From an uncultured Prevotella sp. (GTDB lineage: Bacteria; Bacteroidota; Bacteroidia; Bacteroidales; Bacteroidaceae): 64,000 bases of DNA. The notes below the pieces were generated by a model, which searched no databases, was not told where the DNA came from, and saw only the letters and a list, made by a program, of their open reading frames with translations. The stretch lies in assembly GCA_900315835.1 (NCBI GenBank), contig ONAR01000006.1, forward strand, positions 1 through 64,000, read 5' to 3'. Made by a program: the position numbers and the translations under genes. Positions 35,148-42,762 of this stretch are shown in pieces. The stretch's first letter is position 1; every line of letters begins with the position of its first letter.

Positions 35148-37114
35148 TTGCCCAATTGCTTTGCGATGCTGTTGCGGATGACCTGCAGGTCGCGGTAGTC
35201 GGCCATCAGACGCGCGAGTTTCTCGTTGTCGCCGACGGCCTGCGCGAGCTGAGCCTGCAACTGCTTCAGCCGACCCTCAACGATATCCATGCGGAAGTCG
35301 AGCAGCAAGTGGTTGGTCTGATTGCGCAGGGCATCGGTCTCGTTGGCCTTACGCTGACGCTCAGCCTCATCATTGAGCGGCTCGTCTACCTTCTGCGGCA
35401 CCAACCGGTACTCCTCGGACACAAGGCGGGCGGCCAACTGACTGACGTTGAAGTCTTCATGATGCAGGAAATAGGTCTCTGCGTCGAAGCCCTCCTCACC
35501 CGAGTGGGCTGCCGCCTCGTCGAGGATGCGGCGATAGACTTCGTTATTGAAATTCAGCTCATCCTGCTCGAGGTTGAGTTTGACGAACTGCGCCACAGTG
35601 ATGTTATGCAACTGCCCTGCATCATCCTCCACATTCTCGAGGATGACATGCCCGCCATGACGGATGACGAGTTGCAGGAGCATCTGCTCCACCTTGGTGG
35701 CCTGCTGTCCGGCTGTCGGCACCTGCATCATCACATTCTGCCGCACCGGTTCAGGGCGCGGTCCGACGGGAGCTCCCTGCTGCACCTGCGCCGTCGACCC
35801 TGTACGACGGGCGCGGATAAAGGCATTCATCTGATTGATGAGCGTCGTCTCACTCATGCCGATGCGTTGGGCGCAGTCGTGGATATAGGTGTCGCGGAGT
35901 ATCTGGTTCTGGATGACGGAGATGCTCTCTACAATCGAACTGACGGCTGCTGCGCGCTTCGTCGGGTCGGTCTCACCGCGGAGCAGCAATTGCGTCTTGA
36001 ACTGGATGAAGTCCATCTGATGGTCGGCGATGAACTGCTTAAACTCGTCAGCGCCATGCGAGCGCGCAAACTCGTCAGGGTCCTGACCGTCGGGCAGGAG
36101 CAGCACCTTCAGGTTCATGCCCTCGGAGAGCAGCATGTCGGTACCGCGCAGGGCGGCGTGAATACCGGCCGCATCGCCGTCGTAGATGAGCGTGATGTTG
36201 GACGTGAAGCGGTGGAGCATGTGTATCTGATGGATGCTCAGTGCCGTACCCGAGTTGGCCACGACGTTCTTGATACCGCACTGATACATGGAGATGACGT
36301 CGGCCTGTCCCTCAACCATAAACACGCAGTCCTCCTTGGCGATGGTTTTCTTGGCTTGCCAGATGCCGTAGAGCTCATGGTCCTTATGATAGATGTCGCT
36401 GTCAGGCGAGTTGACGTATTTCTGGTTGACGCCCTTCGTGCGCTGGTCGAGTACGCGGGCAGTGAAGCCGACGACCTTACCGCTGACGCCAATCCACGGA
36501 AAGACCACGCGACCAGCATAGCGGTCGATGAGCTCGCCGCGGTCATTCTTATAGCAGATGCCCGTCGACAGCAGGAATTCCTCCTTATAACCTTTCTGCA
36601 AAGCCGCACGTCCCAAAGCCAGACGGTCGGTGAGGTCGAAGCCAAGATGGAAGTCGCGTATCACATCGTCACGGAAGCCACGCGACCGGAAATACTGCAT
36701 GCCGATGGCCACACCGTCGGCGTGGTTGTGGAGCAAGTCCTCGAAATAGTGACCGGCCCACTCGTTGACGATATACATCGACTCGCGCTTCGACTGTTCC
36801 TCCTTCTCCTGCGAGGTCAGCTCGCGCTCCTTAATCTCAATATGGTATTTGTTGGCCAGCCATCTGAGCGCCTCGACATAGGTCATCTGCTCGTGCTCCA
36901 TGATGAAGGTCACGGCGTTGCCGCCCTTGCCGCAGCCAAAGCAGTGGCAGGTGCCGCGGGCCGGAGAGACGATAAACGACGGCGTCTTCTCGTTGTGGAA
37001 TGGACACAGGCCTTTGTAGTTTGCCCCCGACTTCTTCAGCGTGACAAACTCCGACACCACGTCAACAATGTTGGCGGCTTCCTTAATCCGTTCTACCGTT
37101 AATCTGTCTATCAT
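35132..37114 (-). CDS. dnaG: DNA primase DnaG
   Basis: DnaG makes RNA primers for replication. The 660-residue protein has the CHC2 zinc ribbon (C37, H40, C58, C61), followed by the RNA-polymerase core and a TOPRIM domain with FMVEGQADVISMYQCGIKNVVANSGTALS and later LIYDGDAAGI. The C-terminal helicase-binding region is longer and glutamine-rich in the middle. It is the last gene of a four-gene run with the PH-like, dacB and mscS-like genes, spaced 17-22 bases. The stop codon lies inside a 46-bp tandem repeat. Confidence 0.97.
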   Translation of the reverse strand: MIDRLTVERIKEAANIVDVVSEFVTLKKSGANYKGLCPFHNEKTPSFIVSPARGTCHCFGCGKGGNAVTFIMEHEQMTYVEALRWLANKYHIEIKERELTSQEKEEQSKRESMYIVNEWAGHYFEDLLHNHADGVAIGMQYFRSRGFRDDVIRDFHLGFDLTDRLALGRAALQKGYKEEFLLSTGICYKNDRGELIDRYAGRVVFPWIGVSGKVVGFTARVLDQRTKGVNQKYVNSPDSDIYHKDHELYGIWQAKKTIAKEDCVFMVEGQADVISMYQCGIKNVVANSGTALSIHQIHMLHRFTSNITLIYDGDAAGIHAALRGTDMLLSEGMNLKVLLLPDGQDPDEFARSHGADEFKQFIADHQMDFIQFKTQLLLRGETDPTKRAAAVSSIVESISVIQNQILRDTYIHDCAQRIGMSETTLINQMNAFIRARRTGSTAQVQQGAPVGPRPEPVRQNVMMQVPTAGQQATKVEQMLLQLVIRHGGHVILENVEDDAGQLHNITVAQFVKLNLEQDELNFNNEVYRRILDEAAAHSGEEGFDAETYFLHHEDFNVSQLAARLVSEEYRLVPQKVDEPLNDEAERQRKANETDALRNQTNHLLLDFRMDIVEGRLKQLQAQLAQAVGDNEKLARLMADYRDLQVIRNSIAKQLGNNIIL

Positions 37115-37131
37115 CGTAATCGCAAACGATA

Positions 37132-38304
37132 CTATTGTTCAGGATATTGCTCGTAAATCTTCAGCCCCTTGTCAGCCGCCAACAGGAACAGCTGCTCCAT
37201 GATGTCGGCCAGCTGATGCTCATATTTCTTCCACTCCTTCACGCGGAGGAAGAAATACACCTCCACGGGCAGGCCGCACTGCGTGGGCTCCATCTGGCGG
37301 ACCATATACATCAGTTCGGTGTTGACGCGAGGGTCGCCAGCCAAGTTGTCCTCAGCAGCTTGCCGGAACTGCGCCATATTGGTGGTGATGGTCGTCTCAC
37401 CGTCTTTGGTGGTCAGTTCCACCTTACGGATGCTGCGGAAGTCGAAATAGATGATGCGCTTCACGCGACGGCCACCGCTGCCCTGCATGCCCTTCCAGTT
37501 CTGGAAGGTGCCGCTGACGAGCGTCTTGGGCGAGATGGTGAAGATGGTGTTGTCGAAGTTGCGCACCTTCACCGTCGTGAGGTTCATCTCGGTCACCACG
37601 CCATTGACCTCGGTGCCGGGCACTGTAATCCAGTCGCCCACATGAAGCATGTTGGCTGAGGTGAGGCGGATACCGGCCACGAGTCCCTCAATGGTATCCT
37701 TGAAGACGAGCATGAGAATGGCTGAGGTGGCACCCAGTCCGGCAAAGAGCTTCAACGGGTTCTGACCGATGGCAATGGCCACGATGATGATGCTGCCCAC
37801 GAAGAAGACGGCCACACGCAGTATGCCGAGAAACGACAGTATATACTGCTGCACGCTGGTGCGCCGACCGGTGTCGAGCAACTTCAGTTGTTGGATAAAG
37901 ACGAAGAAGAGGCGCATGCTGGCCACGGTGATGTAGATGGCCGTGATGCGCGTCACCAGTTCCTGCAAAAGGGAGAACTGATAAAAGACCAGCGGCAGCA
38001 ATTTCCACACGACGATGGCGGGTACGATGTCGCAGAGGCTCTTCAGTACCGGGCGGCCAAAGAGGATGTCATCCCACTTCGACTTGGTGTGGCGCGTGAT
38101 GCGGTCGACCGTCGGGATGATCACCCAGCGGCACACAGCCTCGCACAGCAACGCCAGCAGCGCAGCGATGACGATGAGCAACAGATGGCGCATCACAGGT
38201 ACCGCGGCACCTGTGAAACCCATGCCGGAGATCAGCTTCTCTGCCCATATCCGAATGGCTTCCATCACTTGTTGCCAATCTATGACGTCAGCTACTTTCT
38301 TCAT
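37132..38304 (-). CDS. MscS-family mechanosensitive channel
   Basis: The 390-residue membrane protein has about four or five N-terminal helices and the MscS pore and beta domains. The pore-lining helix resembles LFAGLGATSAILMLVFKDTIEGLVAGIRLT. It is followed by the typical GDWITVPGTEVNGVVTEMNLTTVKVRNFDNTIFTISPKTLVSG beta region. The family opens under membrane tension to relieve osmotic shock. This subfamily has a longer N-terminus than E. coli MscS, like YbdG-type channels. It sits between dacB and dnaG. Confidence 0.92.
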   Translation of the reverse strand: MKKVADVIDWQQVMEAIRIWAEKLISGMGFTGAAVPVMRHLLLIVIAALLALLCEAVCRWVIIPTVDRITRHTKSKWDDILFGRPVLKSLCDIVPAIVVWKLLPLVFYQFSLLQELVTRITAIYITVASMRLFFVFIQQLKLLDTGRRTSVQQYILSFLGILRVAVFFVGSIIIVAIAIGQNPLKLFAGLGATSAILMLVFKDTIEGLVAGIRLTSANMLHVGDWITVPGTEVNGVVTEMNLTTVKVRNFDNTIFTISPKTLVSGTFQNWKGMQGSGGRRVKRIIYFDFRSIRKVELTTKDGETTITTNMAQFRQAAEDNLAGDPRVNTELMYMVRQMEPTQCGLPVEVYFFLRVKEWKKYEHQLADIMEQLFLLAADKGLKIYEQYPEQ

Positions 38305-38322
38305 CTTCTATCATCGTTCGGT

Positions 38323-39582
38323 TCAGGGCTGGCAGAGCAGCAGACATACCTTGTCCTGGAAGTTGCGGCCATTGCGACCGTGCATCAGTCCCTGATTGAT
38401 AATACTGAAACAAATGTGGTGGCCGTTGGCGGCGGTGAGATAGCCGCAGAGGCTGGCCACACCGGTCACCGTGCCGGTCTTGGCATGCACGTTGCCGCGC
38501 GTAAACTCCGACCGCATGCGGCTGCGCAGCGTACCGTCGACGCCAGCAATGGGCAGGGCAGGCAGCAAGTGGTTGTAGATATTCTCGTTGCGGTAGGCAT
38601 AGCGCAGCATCTGCACCTCCAGCTCGGGACTCACATAATTATACAACGACAGTCCCGACCCGTCGGCCAGACGGTAGCGCGAGGGGTTAAGCCCCAGCCG
38701 CGAGATAAGCTGCCGCTCCACCACACGCGCACTCTTGGCGGTAGCCGGCCGGTTGCCCGTCGAGGCGGCCAACTGGTAATACATGCTCTCGGCGTAGAGA
38801 TTGTCGCTCTCCTTGAGCATGCGCATGAGTATCTGGTCAATAGTATGGAAACGGGAAACGATGCAATTGGCATCGGTGGGCTTACGTCTGATGCCGATGG
38901 TGCCTGTCACGTAGACATCCGACCGTGACAACGCGGCCATAAACTTCTCCATGAAGATGTTCTTGCGCTGAAACACCAAAGGCGACAGCACAGGATTGTC
39001 GTCGTCCCAGCACCAGCCCTCGCCAAGGAGGTTGGTATCTTTCATCGCCACGTCGGCATAGATGTCGCCACGTATGGTGTCGACGCCCATACGGTGAAGG
39101 GCCTCCACAAAGGCACGCAGGTCATCGCTGTTGAAGCGCGGGTCGAAGCCGCCCACGCAATAAACGTCGCCCTCGAGTCTCGAACCGACGACCTGACCGG
39201 TATAGCAAAGGTCGGTCTTGAACTGGTAGCTGCCGCCCAGCTTATCGAGGGCAGTGATAGCGGTGATGACCTTCATCGTCGAGGCAGGACGCATGAGCTG
39301 ACGCTCGTTGTAGCGATAGATGGCAGAATCGGCGTCGAGGTCATAAATCATGATGCCCACCTGCGAGGTCTTGAACATATCGTCTTTCAGCAGCTCATCG
39401 ATGCCCGCCTGCACATTCTTCGGCCATGCGAGGGAATCGATATGCGCCACCTTCAACACAGCCATCGCCGTGTCGGTCTGGGTGGTATCCTGATCCTCCA
39501 ACAAATCCTCGTTGTCGACCTGCGCCAGCAACGGCGAGGTCAACAGCGTCAACCATAATAAAAGTAGTATCCTTATCTTCAT
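38323..39582 (-). CDS. dacB: D-Ala-D-Ala carboxypeptidase/endopeptidase (PBP4, DacB)
   Basis: I start at ATG 39582 (MKIRILLLLWLTLLTSPLLAQ, a good signal peptide); an upstream start would overlap the previous gene. The 419-residue periplasmic enzyme trims peptidoglycan peptides. The class C penicillin-binding motifs are visible: SxxK in RPASTMKVITAI, SxN in KESDNLYAES and KTG in HAKTGTVTGVASL. The tail ends GRNFQDKVCLLLCQP. It starts 22 bases after the PH-like gene and precedes mscS. Confidence 0.94.
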   Translation of the reverse strand: MKIRILLLLWLTLLTSPLLAQVDNEDLLEDQDTTQTDTAMAVLKVAHIDSLAWPKNVQAGIDELLKDDMFKTSQVGIMIYDLDADSAIYRYNERQLMRPASTMKVITAITALDKLGGSYQFKTDLCYTGQVVGSRLEGDVYCVGGFDPRFNSDDLRAFVEALHRMGVDTIRGDIYADVAMKDTNLLGEGWCWDDDNPVLSPLVFQRKNIFMEKFMAALSRSDVYVTGTIGIRRKPTDANCIVSRFHTIDQILMRMLKESDNLYAESMYYQLAASTGNRPATAKSARVVERQLISRLGLNPSRYRLADGSGLSLYNYVSPELEVQMLRYAYRNENIYNHLLPALPIAGVDGTLRSRMRSEFTRGNVHAKTGTVTGVASLCGYLTAANGHHICFSIINQGLMHGRNGRNFQDKVCLLLCQP

Positions 39583-39604
39583 GCCTCTTGCTTCCTTTCT
39601 GCCG

Positions 39605-40090
39605 TCATTCTCCGTCTGCCCCACCGTCGGTCATTCGGCCGGTACCTGCCCCGCTGTCGGTCGGTTGTTCGGCGTCAGCTTCCCCGTGGGTCTGTTCAGC
39701 GTCCATCACCTCTTCCCGGCGCTGCCTCAGACAGTTGATAAACGCTTGCTCGTTGCGGGGCTGCACGGCCACTACCTTGTTGGCCGCTCCATAGCTGATG
39801 AGCAGGTAATGCACCATGCCAAAAGTCGTTGTCATGGGGCGGCAACTGCTGATTTGGCTCAACGCGATGACGCGGTTCTTCATCAGACGGCCGTTGTCGA
39901 TAATGAGCTTATCGTCGCGGAAGATGTACTGCTTATGGAGCGACTGTTCCATCACCATCACCAAGCCCAGTGCCAGCAATACGCCCACCACCGGTTTCAG
40001 CATCCAAAAGGCGTAGAGCGTCGCCAACAAGAGCAGCACGATGCCGCATGCGGCGCCCAGCGTAAAGCGATGTTGAAAAGTGCGATCCAT
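39605..40090 (-). CDS. Small membrane protein with PH-like domain
   Basis: I choose ATG 40090 (MDRTFQHRF), which gives 161 residues; the earlier ATG at 40123 lies only about 8 bases from the -7 box. Two hydrophobic helices (about 12-31 and 34-49) precede a soluble domain with YIFRDDKLIIDNGRLMKNRVIALSQISSC, like bacterial PH-domain (DUF304-type) membrane proteins. The C-terminal 30 residues are low-complexity (Gly, Ala, Thr, Asp). Role unknown. It heads the run leading to dacB, mscS and dnaG. Confidence 0.65.
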   Translation of the reverse strand: MDRTFQHRFTLGAACGIVLLLLATLYAFWMLKPVVGVLLALGLVMVMEQSLHKQYIFRDDKLIIDNGRLMKNRVIALSQISSCRPMTTTFGMVHYLLISYGAANKVVAVQPRNEQAFINCLRQRREEVMDAEQTHGEADAEQPTDSGAGTGRMTDGGADGE

Positions 40091-40130
40091 CCTAACGGCT
40101 AATTTTCTGATATTCAGTAACACTAAAGTG

Positions 40131-40160
40131 CAAAGTTACTAACTTTTTCACGAGCGGCAA
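40131..40160 (-). promoter_or_regulatory. Promoter of the PH-dacB-mscS-dnaG run
   Basis: The reverse strand shows TTG (40158-40160), a 19-base spacer and TAACTTTG (40131-40138). Confidence 0.65.
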
Positions 40161-40210
40161 AAGGCATTAAAGTTTTTTAGCTAAGGGAGGGGAGTGGGGA
40201 GGTATTAGAA

Positions 40211-40327
40211 GAAGTCCGGACGACTGAAGTCCAGAAGTCCAGTCATTACAGTGAAGGGGTATTAGAAGTCCAGAAGGCTGAAGTCCGGAAGTCCAGTCAT
40301 TACAGTGAAGGGGTATTAGAAGTCCAG
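40211..40327. repeat. 54-bp tandem repeat of the AAGTCC family
   Basis: A 54-bp unit containing AGTCCAGTCATTACAGTG and GGGGTATTAGAAGTCCAG occurs about twice, plus partial copies at both ends. Its motifs also form the arms of the element at 1315-1810. Small ORFs read through it are artefacts of the repeat. Confidence 0.85.
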
Positions 40328-40372
40328 GAGCGACATGAGGCATCATTCTGTATAAGGTCATCACAAGCCGAT

Positions 40373-40519
40373 TCATAACACAAAGAAATAATTGGCTTTT
40401 TTGCCAGTCTCTTTCTCGTATTGAGTCTTCATCTCCTTCTCCAATTCAGCGGCAATTTCTCTTTTTCGCTTCTTGGCAGCGTTGACCCTTGCTAAAGCCT
40501 CTTCTCTTTCTAATATCAT
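40373..40519 (-). CDS. Small charged helical protein, unknown
   Basis: The 48-residue ORF starts at MILEREEALARVNAAKKRKR and continues as one long predicted helix with alternating Lys/Arg and Glu clusters, ending NYFFVL. I do not recognise a family. In its favour are a perfect promoter 33 bases upstream and codon use like its neighbours. The 19-20 base inverted repeat around that promoter suggests tight regulation, possibly by the product itself, but the protein has no obvious DNA-binding fold. A longer in-frame start (40582) overlaps the promoter and is rejected. Confidence 0.55.
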   Translation of the reverse strand: MILEREEALARVNAAKKRKREIAAELEKEMKTQYEKETGKKANYFFVL

Positions 40520-40529
40520 CCATATAAAA

Positions 40530-40596
40530 ATCGCATCTGATTCGCTGCACGCAAATATAAGACATTTTCCTAAAACCTGCAAGCGAATGATGCGAT
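40530..40596 (-). promoter_or_regulatory. Promoter bracketed by an inverted repeat
   Basis: TTG (40580-40582), a 20-base spacer and TATATTTG (40552-40559) form a consensus promoter. The arm at 40578-40596 and the arm at 40530-40549 are inverted copies (ATCGCATCATTCGCTTGCA against ATCGCATCTGATTCGCTGCA), one over the -33 region and one just past the start site. Confidence 0.65.
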
Positions 40597-40622
40597 TTTT
40601 ACCTAATCAGTATCTTTCCGTA

Positions 40623-41006
40623 TTATTTCGATCGCCACAGACCGTGCAGGTTGCAATACTCACGGGCATATACCTCGTCGGCGTCGGTCTTGAACTCGGC
40701 CACAGGGGCGTCGGTTGGTGTGAGGTATTTGCGGAGCACCTCATTGCGGTTGGTGATGAGCTCAATCCACTGAATATAATGGGCCTCAGTCATGGGATGG
40801 TTCACCTCACCAACGGTGACGCGGTAGCCACCCTCAATCTTCTCCACCACAGGCACATGCTTCTCCCTGGCGGCATCGGTCGTGTTCTCTACCATCGGCG
40901 TGCCACAGGCCAGAGCGCCACCTGAAGGAATGAGCACCTCCACCATCATGCTGTTGTTGGCGCTGTCTACTACCTTATAAATCTCGTTTCTCTTTGTCAT
41001 ATCCAT
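40623..41006 (-). CDS. Superoxide reductase (neelaredoxin/desulfoferrodoxin type)
   Basis: The 127-residue protein fits class II superoxide reductase, which reduces superoxide to peroxide at a mononuclear Fe(His4Cys) site in anaerobes. Visible ligands are the EKHVP motif (H50), HPM and EAHYI histidines (around 70 and 76), and the C-terminal YCNLHGLW with C118 and H121. The first Met (or Met3) is the start. The N-terminal desulforedoxin domain is absent, as in class II. It has a full promoter and stands alone. Confidence 0.9.
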   Translation of the reverse strand: MDMTKRNEIYKVVDSANNSMMVEVLIPSGGALACGTPMVENTTDAAREKHVPVVEKIEGGYRVTVGEVNHPMTEAHYIQWIELITNRNEVLRKYLTPTDAPVAEFKTDADEVYAREYCNLHGLWRSK

Positions 41007-41094
41007 AATGTTTTAAAGGGTTAATGAATTGCGCCGCACCCATAAACGCCCGACTTCAGTAGTCCGGTCGTCGCTTCGGCGGCCTTGTCGTCTG

Positions 41095-41125
41095 CAAAGA
41101 TAAGCAAAGTTTGTAGAATATCCAA
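41095..41125 (-). promoter_or_regulatory. Promoter of the superoxide reductase gene
   Basis: The reverse strand shows TTG (41123-41125), a 20-base spacer and TATCTTTG (41095-41102). An 88-base leader follows. Confidence 0.7.
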
Positions 41126-41189
41126 ACTTTATAAGGAAATAATTGCGATATTTTTTCACTTCATTGGCGCTACTTTCATCTTTTTTACC

Positions 41190-41197
41190 TAATTTTG
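41190..41197 (+). promoter_or_regulatory. -7 box before cardiolipin synthase
   Basis: TAATTTTG ends only 4 bases before the ATG, so a transcript from here would be almost leaderless. It is a weak call. Confidence 0.35.
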
Positions 41198-41201
41198 CGA
41201 T

Positions 41202-42626
41202 ATGGAATACTTGCACTGGCTTTGGTATGGCCTTTATGTCCTTATCGTCATCGTCGTGATGATAAAGGTGCTGATGGACAACCGCCAGCCCGCCAAGACC
41301 ATGGCGTGGCTGTTGGTGCTGTGGGCACTGCCCATCGTCGGCATCGTGCTTTATTTCTTTTTCGGTCAGAACACCCGCAAGGAGCGGCTCATCAGCCAGC
41401 GCTCGCTTGACCAATTGACCAAGCGCTCCATGCTGGAGTTTGCTGAGCAGCGCAACCTGCATCTGCCCGAGACTCACAAACCACTGATGCTTCTTTTCAA
41501 GAACCAGAGCATGGCTCTGCCATTCAAAGACAACGAGGTCAAGATCTACACCTCGGGCTACGAGTTCTTCCCTGCCCTACTCCATGCCATCAGTCAAGCC
41601 CGCAAGCACATCCACATCGACATCTTCATCTTCGACGACGACGCCCTCGGCAGTCTCATCGCCGACGCCCTCATCGACAAGGCCCGACAGGGCGTGGAGG
41701 TGCGCCTCATCTACGACGACGTAGCCAACTGGAAGGTGAATAACGACTTCTTCGAGCGCATGCGCGACGCAGGCATCGACGTCCATCCGTTCATGCCCGT
41801 GAAGTTCCCTGCCTTTACGTCGAAAGCCAACTACCGCAACCACCGCAAGCTTATCATCATAGACGGCTCAGAGGCTTTCATCGGCGGCATGAACTTCGCC
41901 ACACGCTACGTCAAAGGCACCGGTACACAACCGTGGCGCGACACCATGCTCCGTGTCCGGGGCGGAGCGGTGTATGGCATACAGCGTGCGTTCCTCATCG
42001 ACTGGTACTTCGTCGACCGCACACTGCTGACCAACCGTGACTACTATCCACCCGTCGACCCGGCCATCAACAACAATTGTCTGGCGCAGGTGGTAACAAG
42101 TGGTCCTATCACCGAGTGGCCCGACATCATGCAGGGCTACGTGCGCATCCTGCTCGAGGCACGGCGCTACGTGTACATGGAGACGCCCTATTTCCTGCCA
42201 CCCGAGCCGGTGCTTTTTGCCCTGCGTACCGCCGCATTGACAGGCATCGACGTCCGTCTGATGATTCCCATGCACGGCGACTCGCGCATCGTGGAATGGG
42301 CCAGCCTCAGCTATGTACAGGAAAGCATCGAGGCCGGCGTCAAAGTCTACCTCTATGAGTCGGGCTTCAACCACTCGAAATTTCTCGTGAGCGACGACAG
42401 CATCGCCACCTGCGGCAGCACCAACGTCGACATCCGCAGCTTCGAGCATGACTTTGAGTCAAACATCTTCTTCTACGACGAGGGTATGGCACTGCGCATG
42501 AAGAAGGTATTCCTCGACGACCAACGACAATGCCGCTTGTTCACCGATGTCTATGCCCATCATCGTCAACCCTTCTTCAGTCATCTCTGGACAAGCTTGG
42601 TCAGGCTGCTCAGCCCGCTGCTGTAG
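41202..42626 (+). CDS. cls: Cardiolipin synthase
   Basis: This phospholipase D-type enzyme condenses phosphatidylglycerol into cardiolipin in the inner membrane. The 474-residue protein has two N-terminal helices (about 3-22 and 34-52, around DNRQPAKTMAWLLVLWALPIVGIVLYFFFGQ). Two HKD motifs are seen: NHRKLIIIDGSEAFIGGMN and NHSKFLVSDDSIATCGSTNVD, both with His, Lys and Asp in place. The length and order are those of bacterial Cls. It is divergent from the superoxide reductase gene and has no operon partner. Confidence 0.95.
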   Translation: MEYLHWLWYGLYVLIVIVVMIKVLMDNRQPAKTMAWLLVLWALPIVGIVLYFFFGQNTRKERLISQRSLDQLTKRSMLEFAEQRNLHLPETHKPLMLLFKNQSMALPFKDNEVKIYTSGYEFFPALLHAISQARKHIHIDIFIFDDDALGSLIADALIDKARQGVEVRLIYDDVANWKVNNDFFERMRDAGIDVHPFMPVKFPAFTSKANYRNHRKLIIIDGSEAFIGGMNFATRYVKGTGTQPWRDTMLRVRGGAVYGIQRAFLIDWYFVDRTLLTNRDYYPPVDPAINNNCLAQVVTSGPITEWPDIMQGYVRILLEARRYVYMETPYFLPPEPVLFALRTAALTGIDVRLMIPMHGDSRIVEWASLSYVQESIEAGVKVYLYESGFNHSKFLVSDDSIATCGSTNVDIRSFEHDFESNIFFYDEGMALRMKKVFLDDQRQCRLFTDVYAHHRQPFFSHLWTSLVRLLSPLL

Positions 42627-42665
42627 GCCGTGAGCGCCTCTCTTTTCTGCTCTATTGTGGTACAG

Positions 42666-42694
42666 GTGTAGTGGCCGGCCTGGTGCCGGCCACC
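42666..42694 (+). repeat. Dispersed 29-base hairpin repeat, copy 3
   Basis: It differs from copy 1 at two or three positions (GGCCTGG for GGTCTTG in the loop region). It lies between cls and the beta-mannosidase gene and could act as a hairpin terminator. Confidence 0.8.
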
Positions 42695-42762
42695 AGCCGC
42701 TGTAAATCCGTAAAATAAATGATATTCTCTTCCGTTATCTACACAGACAACATCTGGCAGAC

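Noticed and set aside
35156..37102. 648-residue ORF on the + strand opposite dnaG
   Set aside because: It is an antisense shadow of dnaG, whose domains are unmistakable; no domain is seen in the antisense frame.
40167..40376. 69-residue ORF with repeated LLIPLHCNDWTSGLQ
   Set aside because: It reads through the 54-bp tandem repeat and has no promoter or independent support.
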